A stretch of DNA of 64,000 bases, from contig DASXVX010000012.1 of NCBI GenBank assembly GCA_036504075.1, forward strand, positions 1-64,000, written 5' to 3'. This document shows, in pieces, positions 57,474 through 64,000 of the stretch. The notes beneath the pieces were generated by a model. The model saw only the letters and a list, made by a program, of their open reading frames with translations, was not told the origin of the DNA and did not search any database. Every line of letters starts with the position of its first letter. Position 1 is the stretch's first letter. This DNA comes from DASXVX01 sp036504075. GTDB lineage: Bacteria > Bacillota > Sulfobacillia > Symbiobacteriales > Symbiobacteriaceae. Both the position numbers and the translations under genes were made by a program.

Positions 57474-59036
57474 CTAGAGCTTTTCGCTGACCGCCTTGGC
57501 CTGGGTAAAGAGGAACAGGTAGTCCCGCCCGCCGGCCTTGGAGTCGGTCCCCGACATATTGAAGCCGCCGAACGGATGCACGTCCACCAGGGCGCCCGTC
57601 GACTTCCGGTTGAAGTAGAGGTTGCCTACGAAGTAATGCTCCCGGGCATATTCGAGATGCGCCCGGTTCCGGGAGTAGACCGAACCCGTCAGGCCGAACT
57701 CCGTGTCGTTGGCGATCCGAATGGCATCTTCGAACGACTCCGCCTTGTGAATCGCCAGCACCGGGCCAAAAATCTCCTCCTGGCCGATGCGGGCGTGGGG
57801 GTCCACGTCGGCGATTACCGTCGGCTCAATGAAGTAGCCGCCCGTGTCCGCGGCGATCGGGCTCGGCCCGCCGCCCGTGAGCACCCGCCCTTCCTTGCGG
57901 CCGATTTCGATGTACCCCAGTACCGACTCGTAAGCACTCTTGTCCGCCACCGGCCCCTGGTTGATCATCGGGTTCCGGGTGTCGCCCTGCACCAGATTAT
58001 TCGTCCGCTCCATGATCAGGTCCAGCATGGCGTCGTAGACGTCCTGGTGGATGATCGCCTTGGAGCAGGCCGAGCACTTCTGGCCCTGGAAGCCGAAGGC
58101 GCTGGCGACGATGCCCGTGGCCGCCTCCACCAGGTTCGTCTCCTTGTCCACGACGATGCAGTCCTTGCCGCCCATCTCCGCGACCACCCGCTTGATCCAC
58201 TTCTGGCCCGGCGCCGGCTTGGAAGCCGTCTCTGTGATGTGCAGGCCCACTTCCTTGGAGCCGGTGAAGGCGATGAACCGGGTCTGCGGATGCGCCACCA
58301 GGTAGTCGCCCACGGAACCGCCCGGGCCCGGCAGGAAGTTGAGCACGCCCGTCGGCAGCCCCGCCTCTTCCATGATCTCCACGAACTTGGCCGCGATCAC
58401 CGGCGTAATCGAAGCCGGCTTCAGGATGACGCTGTTGCCCGCTACGATTGCCGCCGAAGCCATGCCCACCATGATGGCGCCGGGGAAGTTCCAGGGCGGA
58501 ATCACCAGGCCCACGCCCAGGGGGATGTAATAAAGCTCGTTGTCCTCGCCCGGAATGCGGGTCAGCGGCTGCGGATCGGCCAGGCGCATCATCTCCCGGC
58601 CATAGAACTCCAGGAAGTCGATCGCCTCCGCCGTGTCGGCGTCCGCCTCGACCCACGACTTGCCGATCTCCAGGACCATCACGGCCGAAAACTCGTGCTT
58701 GCGCTCCCGGAGAATCCGAGCCGCCCGCAGGAGCACCCGGGCTCGGGCCTTCGGATCGACGTGCCGCCACATCTCGAACGCGCAGAGGGCCTCGTTCATG
58801 GCCTTCTCTGCAAGGTCCTTGTTCGCCTTGCCCACGTAACCGACGACTTCCGCCGGGTTGCACGGATTCGTTGAAACGATCTTCTCCAGGGTCGAAACCC
58901 GCTCGCCGCCGATCACGAGCGGATACTCCCGCCCGAACTGGCTCTCCACAAGCTCAAGCGCTCCTCGGAACGCCCGGATATTCTCTTCACCCGCAAAATC
59001 GGTCAGGGGTTCATTGCGAAATGGAGCCACGCCCAT
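57474..59036 (-). CDS. rocA: Delta-1-pyrroline-5-carboxylate dehydrogenase
   Basis: A 520-residue aldehyde dehydrogenase of the P5CDH group: FRNEPLTDF and REYPLVIGGERV at the N-terminus, PPWNFPGAIMVGM, VAEMGGKDCIVVD with the catalytic Glu region, and the catalytic Cys in FGFQGQKCSACSKA (about 320). The C-terminal SGTDSKAGGRDYL is typical. It oxidises P5C/glutamate semialdehyde to glutamate. ATG 59036 is used, with GGAGG seven bases upstream. A paralogue lies at 63045. No proline dehydrogenase gene is in the window. Confidence 0.93.
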   Translation of the reverse strand: MGVAPFRNEPLTDFAGEENIRAFRGALELVESQFGREYPLVIGGERVSTLEKIVSTNPCNPAEVVGYVGKANKDLAEKAMNEALCAFEMWRHVDPKARARVLLRAARILRERKHEFSAVMVLEIGKSWVEADADTAEAIDFLEFYGREMMRLADPQPLTRIPGEDNELYYIPLGVGLVIPPWNFPGAIMVGMASAAIVAGNSVILKPASITPVIAAKFVEIMEEAGLPTGVLNFLPGPGGSVGDYLVAHPQTRFIAFTGSKEVGLHITETASKPAPGQKWIKRVVAEMGGKDCIVVDKETNLVEAATGIVASAFGFQGQKCSACSKAIIHQDVYDAMLDLIMERTNNLVQGDTRNPMINQGPVADKSAYESVLGYIEIGRKEGRVLTGGGPSPIAADTGGYFIEPTVIADVDPHARIGQEEIFGPVLAIHKAESFEDAIRIANDTEFGLTGSVYSRNRAHLEYAREHYFVGNLYFNRKSTGALVDVHPFGGFNMSGTDSKAGGRDYLFLFTQAKAVSEKL

Positions 59037-59154
59037 AAAACAACCTCCCACATCCGGACTGGTAACACCAGATAGTTCGACCCACGCGTTTTGGGTTCCT
59101 TCTGTAATACCAAATAGCTATGTCAAAACCAGACGCCATAGCCGGCACCAGATA

Positions 59155-59184
59155 AAAGCGGCAGGCCCACAGGCCTGCCGCTTT
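59155..59184 (-). terminator. Terminator after the HAD phosphatase gene
   Basis: AAAGCGGCAGGCC / GGCCTGCCGCTTT, a perfect 13-bp stem with four-base loop; TTTTATC on the minus strand. Confidence 0.85.
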
Positions 59185-59205
59185 GCGCTTATCCGCTCTG
59201 AAAGG

Positions 59206-59868
59206 TTAGCCCGTCAGCACCCGCCAGCCCCGGGCCACAGCGACCCGCTGCAGGTCCGGGGCCGGACAAACGACGACCGGCTCGGCGCTCATCTCCAGCA
59301 TGGGCAGGTCCGGCAATGTATCCCCATAGGCAGTGGTCAGCCGCCCACCGTTCAGGTAAACTGCCAGTTGTTCCGCTTTGGCCTGCCCGGCATTTACCGG
59401 TCCCGCCAGGAGCCCGGTCAGCTTGCCCGCCACAAACTCCAGCGGCGTCCCCAGGGCCTCCGCGCCCATCCGGTCGGCAAACGCCTGCAGCACCGGCAGG
59501 TAGGTCCCCGAAGCGACGATCACCCGCCGCCCCGCCGCCCGGTGCCGGAGCAACTCCGCCAGCACCTCCGGCCGGCGCTTTGGCCAGAGTTCCTGCTCCA
59601 CCACCCACTCGGACAGCGCCGCCATCTCCGCAATGGACAGGCCCGCCAGCAGCTTCACCATCGCCCGCATCCACTCAGCCCGGAACCGCTGCTCCTGAAT
59701 GAAGCCAATCCTGGCCAGCAACACCCCGGGAACGTGCAGCGCAAAAAACGTCCGGTAGGCCAGCCCCCGTCCGTGTGTCGCCAGGTACCGCCCGACCCCT
59801 TTCCAGGTCTCCCCCGTCGTCAGGGTGCCCTCCAGGTCCGAAGCCACAACCCCGGTCAGTCCGCTCAT
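59206..59868 (-). CDS. HAD-IB family phosphatase
   Basis: A 220-residue protein: motif I SDLEGTLT (nucleophile Asp; the second acidic position is Glu instead of Asp), motif II VIVASGTYLPVL, motif III/IV AYGDTLPDLPML. The cap region is mainly helical (about 40-100). It resembles phosphoserine phosphatase-like and lipid-phosphate HAD-IB enzymes; substrate unknown. ATG with only a weak AAAGAGCGAG site upstream. Confidence 0.8.
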   Translation of the reverse strand: MSGLTGVVASDLEGTLTTGETWKGVGRYLATHGRGLAYRTFFALHVPGVLLARIGFIQEQRFRAEWMRAMVKLLAGLSIAEMAALSEWVVEQELWPKRRPEVLAELLRHRAAGRRVIVASGTYLPVLQAFADRMGAEALGTPLEFVAGKLTGLLAGPVNAGQAKAEQLAVYLNGGRLTTAYGDTLPDLPMLEMSAEPVVVCPAPDLQRVAVARGWRVLTG

Positions 59869-60014
59869 AGCTCGCTCTTTTCCACCTTTTTAGGTTATCA
59901 AGGCACCAGCAATTCGACAGACGACCACCCCGTTCCTGTAGTTGACATCGTTCGAGGGAAGTTGAACCATTGTTCTTGTTAAAGCCTTAACGTTTAGGGG
60001 GAGGGCAGAGCATC

Positions 60015-62984
60015 GTGAGCAAAAAGAAGATCCATCGCATCGGCTGGGGGGTGCTGGTCGTCTGGGTCGTCATCATCGCCTTGTCGGCGTTTTTTGCGCC
60101 GAAGCTGGGCAGCGTGCTCCAGGCCGGCAGTTCCTCAACGCCGGGCAGCGAAAGCGACCGGGCCGGCGCGCTGATGGGCGAGGAGCTATACGGCGCCGAC
60201 AAGACCGAAGACCTGCTGTTGGTGATCAGCGCCGAAACCGTGCGGGTGGCCGACCCCGCCTTCAAACACGAGGCAGACGTGCTCATCGCCGAGGCCGCCA
60301 AGCTGCACGGCGTGGAGCGGATCAGCACCTGGTGGGACACCGGCGACACCCGGCTGCTCGGTCGGGACGAGCGCAGCACGTTCCTCGTGGTCAGTGCCCG
60401 AGTCTCCGGCGACGAGGCCGAGGATGTGTTGGTGCCCGCCCTGCGGGAGCTGGCAGCCCAGGCGCCACCCGGCTTTCAGGTCCATGTGACCGGCGGGGCC
60501 GCCATCGGCGCCGACCTGGTCCACGAAGCCATGAACGCCGTCAGCAAGTCCGATCTCTTCGTCGTGCCGGCGGTCCTGGTCATCCTGGCGCTGATTTTCG
60601 GCTCCCTCGTGGCGGGCATCCTGCCGCTGGGCCTGGGACTGGTCAGCGTCCTGGTCACCATGGCGCTCTTCTACTTTTACGCCCGAGTCAGCCCCACCGA
60701 CAACACCACTCCCGCCGTGGTCTCCATGCTGGGCGTCGGCGTCGGCGTGGACTACTCGCTCTTCATGGTCACCCGTTTCCGCGAGGAACTGGCCCACGGG
60801 CGGGACAGCTGGCATGCCATGAAGCGCACCCTCTCCACGGCGGGCAAGGCCGTCGCCTTCTCGGGTGCAACGGTCATCGTCAGCGTCGCCAGCCTGCTCA
60901 TCGTCAACAACCCGCTATTCCGGTCCCTGGCGATTGCCATGATGCTGGTGGTGCTGGTCGCCGTACTGGTCGCGGTCACCCTGCTGCCGACCGTGCTGTT
61001 CCTCCTGGGCCACCGGGTCAACTCCCTCCGCATCCCGCTCCCGCACACCAAGGTAGCGGCCTCAGGCGACGGCTTCTGGCGCCGGTGGGCGCAGGCCGTC
61101 ATGAGCCGCCCCTGGCTGTTCGCGACGGTGGCCGTCGTGCCGTTGCTCGCCCTGGCATACCCGGCCGCCGGCCTGAACACCGGCTGGCCCAACGTCAGCC
61201 TGCTCTCGGCGAAATCGGACGCCCGTCAGGGCTACGAAGTCCTCAAGCAGCAGTTCGATGAGGGGACCATGCAGCCCATCAGCGTGCTGGTCCAGGTCAA
61301 GACCGGCACCGTGGCCGATGCGCAGAACCTGCCGAAAATCTACGCCCTGACCCGGGAGATCAAAGCGGACCCGGCCGTCTCCGGCGTGGTCAGCTACGTC
61401 AGCCTCAAAGATGGTTGGGACCTGGCCAATTACCAGGACCTCTACATCGACCACCCGGCGCAACTGGCCGACCTGCCCGGCCGCCTCTCGGAAAGCTCCA
61501 GCGGCATGGCGCAGGCGGTCACGTCGCTCAAAGAGATTCGGACCGGCCTGAACACCATGGCCACCCGGGTCCCCGACCTGGCCGCCGGCCTTCAGTCCAG
61601 CAGCGGCGGCACCGGGTCCATTCAGGCCGGCATCGGCCAGGCCCGGGCGGGCCTGCAGCAAATCGCCGCCCAGTTCAGCCAGGGCGCCAGGGACCTCGAG
61701 GCGCTCGCGCAGGCCCTGACTCAGGCCGAAAGCCTCCTCGCCCAAGCCACGAACGACCTTGATGCCATGCAGCCCCAGTCCAAAGCCGATCCCAAATACC
61801 CGGCCATCTATCAGAACGTAGCCACCGCCCGCGGCATTCTGGCCGGTGGGCAGGGCCATCCCGGCACCGCTGTTGCCGTCCAGACCACCGCCACCTCCCT
61901 GCAGACTGCCGGGGCCGCCCTGGCCCAAATGGCCGGCCAACTGAGCGGCGCCGAGGACGGACTCGCCCGCATCAGCGGCGGCCTCACGGTCAGCAGCGGC
62001 GCCGTCACCGATACCGCCGTGTCGCTCACGAAAGTCGTCGACGGTCTCGACCGGCTGATCCCCGGCCTGAATCAGGCCGCCACGGGACTCCAGCAAGCCG
62101 GGCAAGAGGCCGGGCAGGTAGACCTGCGCCCGGTGCTCACCAGGGGCGACTTTGGCCTTCGGCTCATGATGGCCGGCGGCGGCAAAGCTGCACAGGATGC
62201 CATCCCGGACCTCGTCAACATCAATCGGGCGGCCAACGTCGCCCGGCTCATGGTCATTCCGAAGCAGGGCGCCGACGCCCCGGAAACCAAGGCCCTGGTG
62301 CACCGTCTGCGCACCCTCGCCCCCCGATACACCGACGGCCTCGGCACCATCCTGGTGGGCGGCAGCACCGCCGAGCAGTTGGACTACAACGACCAGATCA
62401 AGTGGGCGCTGCCACGGGTCATCGGGCTGGTGCTGCTGATCACCTTCGTAGTGCTGCTGGTGCTGCTCCGTTCCATCCTCTTGCCGCTGAAGGCGATCAT
62501 CATGAATACGCTCTCGGTGCTTGCGGCGTATGGCGCTCTGGTGCTGGTCTTCGAAGACGGCTTCCTCTCCGGGCCGCTTGGCTTCAAGCCCCTGGGCTAC
62601 GTGGGGTCGCCCACCATCGTTCTCCTGTTCGCCGTGCTCTTCGGCCTCTCCATGGACTACGAAGTCTTCCTGCTCAGCCGGATCAAGGAGGCATACGACC
62701 GGACCGGCCGCAACGAGGAAGCCGTCGCCATCGGCCTGGAGCAGACGGCCGGCATCATCACCGGCGCCGCCACCATCATGCTGGTGGTCTTTGCGACGTT
62801 CCTGGTGAACGGCATGATCACCATCAAGGAGTTCGGCGTCGGCCTGTTCGTGGCGGTCCTCCTCGACGCCACGCTCATTCGGATCATCCTGGTGCCCGCT
62901 TTCATGCGCCTCATGGGCGACTGGAACTGGTGGGCACCCGCCTGGCTCCTGAAGATCCTGCCTAAGCTAGAGGCCGGCCACTAA
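60015..62984 (+). CDS. MMPL/RND-family membrane transporter
   Basis: A 989-residue protein with two RND repeats. Each has one helix, an extracytoplasmic domain and five more helices (N-terminal block about 175-360, C-terminal block about 790-980). MMPL signatures: LGVGVGVDYSLFMVTRFREEL and FGLSMDYEVFLLSRIKEAYD, each seen in parts. The second extracytoplasmic domain (about 480-700) has Gln/Gly/Leu-rich heptad stretches like YhgE-type proteins. It probably exports lipids or hydrophobic compounds using proton motive force. GTG start with GGGGGAGGG upstream. Confidence 0.9.
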   Translation: MSKKKIHRIGWGVLVVWVVIIALSAFFAPKLGSVLQAGSSSTPGSESDRAGALMGEELYGADKTEDLLLVISAETVRVADPAFKHEADVLIAEAAKLHGVERISTWWDTGDTRLLGRDERSTFLVVSARVSGDEAEDVLVPALRELAAQAPPGFQVHVTGGAAIGADLVHEAMNAVSKSDLFVVPAVLVILALIFGSLVAGILPLGLGLVSVLVTMALFYFYARVSPTDNTTPAVVSMLGVGVGVDYSLFMVTRFREELAHGRDSWHAMKRTLSTAGKAVAFSGATVIVSVASLLIVNNPLFRSLAIAMMLVVLVAVLVAVTLLPTVLFLLGHRVNSLRIPLPHTKVAASGDGFWRRWAQAVMSRPWLFATVAVVPLLALAYPAAGLNTGWPNVSLLSAKSDARQGYEVLKQQFDEGTMQPISVLVQVKTGTVADAQNLPKIYALTREIKADPAVSGVVSYVSLKDGWDLANYQDLYIDHPAQLADLPGRLSESSSGMAQAVTSLKEIRTGLNTMATRVPDLAAGLQSSSGGTGSIQAGIGQARAGLQQIAAQFSQGARDLEALAQALTQAESLLAQATNDLDAMQPQSKADPKYPAIYQNVATARGILAGGQGHPGTAVAVQTTATSLQTAGAALAQMAGQLSGAEDGLARISGGLTVSSGAVTDTAVSLTKVVDGLDRLIPGLNQAATGLQQAGQEAGQVDLRPVLTRGDFGLRLMMAGGGKAAQDAIPDLVNINRAANVARLMVIPKQGADAPETKALVHRLRTLAPRYTDGLGTILVGGSTAEQLDYNDQIKWALPRVIGLVLLITFVVLLVLLRSILLPLKAIIMNTLSVLAAYGALVLVFEDGFLSGPLGFKPLGYVGSPTIVLLFAVLFGLSMDYEVFLLSRIKEAYDRTGRNEEAVAIGLEQTAGIITGAATIMLVVFATFLVNGMITIKEFGVGLFVAVLLDATLIRIILVPAFMRLMGDWNWWAPAWLLKILPKLEAGH

Positions 62985-63053
62985 GACACGCAAGCTCCTG
63001 CCCAAGCTAGACGCCGGCCACTGAGACACGTAAGCTCCTGCGTGCTAGAGCCG
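62957..63053 (+). repeat. 40-bp tandem duplication spanning the MMPL stop codon
   Basis: Units 62957-62996 and 62997-63036 (CCTGCCYAAGCTAGASGCCG start) with 36 or so identical positions, then a partial third unit running into the stop region of the convergent P5CDH gene. The first unit contains the MMPL stop TAA; the second has TGA at the same place. Confidence 0.82.
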
Positions 63054-64000
63054 CTCGGAAATCGTCTTGGCCTGCAGGAACAGACTCAGATAGTCGAACC
63101 CGCCCGCCTTGGAATCCGTCCCCGACATCTTGAACCCACCGAACGGATGGACCCCCACCAGCGCCCCCGTGCATTTCCGGTTGAAGTAGAGGTTGCCCAC
63201 CATGTACTCCCGGCGGGCGTACTCGATATGCTCCCGGTTCCGGGAGTAGACGGCCCCGGTCAGCCCGTACTCCGTGTCGTTGGCCATGGCAATCGCCGTG
63301 CGGAAGTCCGGCGCCGAATGGAACGCCAGAACCGGCCCGAAGATCTCCTCTTGAGCGATGCGGGCCTGCGGGTCCACGTCAGCAAAGATCGTCGGCCGGA
63401 CGAAATACCCCCCACCCGCCCGCTCCAGCGGCCCGCCCCCCAGTGCCAGCCTCCCCTCCCGCCGGCCGACTTCGATATACTGCAACACCCGCTCGTAGTA
63501 TGACCGGCCCGCCAGTGGCCCCACGTCGGCATCCCGGTTCCGGGGGTCATCCACCCGAAGGCTCTCCGCCATACCGACGACCAGGTCCAGCACCCGCCGG
63601 TAAACGTCCTGGTGGATGATCGCCCGCGAGCAGGCCGAACACTTCTGCCCGCCGAACCCGAACGCCGCCGACACGATGCCAAAAGCCGCCTCCTGCAGGT
63701 CCGCGTCCCGGTCCACGACGATGGCGTCCTTGCCGCCCATCTCCGCGACCACCCGCTTCAACCACCGCTGCCCCGGCCGGACTCTCGCCGCCTCCTCGCA
63801 GACCTTCGTGCCCACGGCCCGCGATCCCGTAAAGCTGATAAACCGGGTCGCCGGGTCGCTCACCAGCCACTGGCCCACATCCGCCTCCGCCGAAGGCAAG
63901 TAGTTGACCACTCCCGCCGGCAGCCCCGCCTCCTCCAGGAGTTCCACCAGGTGGTATGCGACCACCGGAGCCGGCACCGCCGGCTTCAGTAGCACGGTAT
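63045..64000 (-). CDS. Second delta-1-pyrroline-5-carboxylate dehydrogenase, 5' part beyond the window
   Basis: The C-terminal 318 residues or so of an aldehyde dehydrogenase closely related to the protein at 57474. Shared stretches include KRVVAEMGGKD, FGFGGQKCSACSRAIIHQDV with the catalytic Cys, EEIFGPVLAFH and SGTDSKAGGFDYL. The gene enters from the right edge, so start and N-terminus are unseen. It is convergent with the MMPL gene with only a duplicated 40-bp segment between them. Confidence 0.9.
   Translation of the reverse strand, partial: TVLLKPAVPAPVVAYHLVELLEEAGLPAGVVNYLPSAEADVGQWLVSDPATRFISFTGSRAVGTKVCEEAARVRPGQRWLKRVVAEMGGKDAIVVDRDADLQEAAFGIVSAAFGFGGQKCSACSRAIIHQDVYRRVLDLVVGMAESLRVDDPRNRDADVGPLAGRSYYERVLQYIEVGRREGRLALGGGPLERAGGGYFVRPTIFADVDPQARIAQEEIFGPVLAFHSAPDFRTAIAMANDTEYGLTGAVYSRNREHIEYARREYMVGNLYFNRKCTGALVGVHPFGGFKMSGTDSKAGGFDYLSLFLQAKTISERL

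Overview
The window looks like chromosomal DNA of a GC-rich member of the Bacillota, possibly Symbiobacterium-like. The taxonomic guess is inference. It rests on strong AAGGAGG-type ribosome binding sites with many GTG and TTG starts, a T-box leader, a ykkC-family riboswitch, an FMN riboswitch, a LiaFSR-type cell-envelope system, a SpoVB/MurJ-type flippase, an Fnr-type operator, and a low-GC A/T signature confined to promoters. No rRNA, tRNA, CRISPR array or intact insertion sequence was seen.

Layout. 1-1.6 kb: small poorly conserved ORFs of accessory character on both strands. 1.8-7.5 kb: secreted HtrA-like protease, ECF sigma factor, Dabb protein, Rossmann nucleotide-binding protein, 5'-3' exonuclease, HAD nucleotidase and an FN3 protein. 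7.5-19.3 kb, all on the minus strand: pheA, then a branched-chain amino acid operon (ilvN, ilvC, a broken LeuA regulatory-domain gene, ilvE, a PfpI-like gene, ilvD, ilvB), then fba and an O-acetylhomoserine sulfhydrylase fused to a CoA-binding domain. The ilv operon is preceded by a sigma-A promoter, a ykkC class 2 (ppGpp/PRPP-type) riboswitch with its own terminator, and an isoleucine T-box with a second terminator. 19.5-26.5 kb: MarR regulator, flippase, a DUF542 plus heme-copper-oxidase-like pair with an Fnr-type site, and a heterodimeric ABC exporter. 26.7-31.2 kb: FMN riboswitch and ribD-ribE-ribBA-ribU-ribH. 31.3-32 kb: a repeat protein with a PTGF tail. 32.2-36.9 kb: sdhCDAB and class I fumarase alpha/beta. 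37-40 kb: polar amino acid ABC importer. 40.1-43.6 kb: TAXI-type TRAP transporter with DUF1850. 43.8-46.2 kb: liaFSR-like locus. 46.4-50.8 kb: murE, a membrane protein, and a cell-wall glucosaminidase with copper-amine-oxidase-like and Ig-like domains. 50.8-57.2 kb: DUF1003 protein, glycerophosphodiesterase, LysE exporter, homoserine dehydrogenase, a HhH-GPD-like protein and a DinG-type helicase. 57.4-64 kb: two delta-1-pyrroline-5-carboxylate dehydrogenases flanking a HAD phosphatase and an MMPL transporter.

How it fits together. Amino acid metabolism dominates: isoleucine/valine synthesis under combined alarmone and tRNA control, phenylalanine synthesis, homoserine and sulfur assimilation, proline/glutamate catabolism, and amino acid import and export. 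The sdh and fum genes are adjacent and encode two successive TCA steps. The most notable non-coding items are the tandem riboswitch/T-box leader, two structured leaders without a recognised family (before fba and before the glucosaminidase), a dispersed hairpin repeat present at two loci, and an isolated promoter followed at once by an intrinsic terminator.
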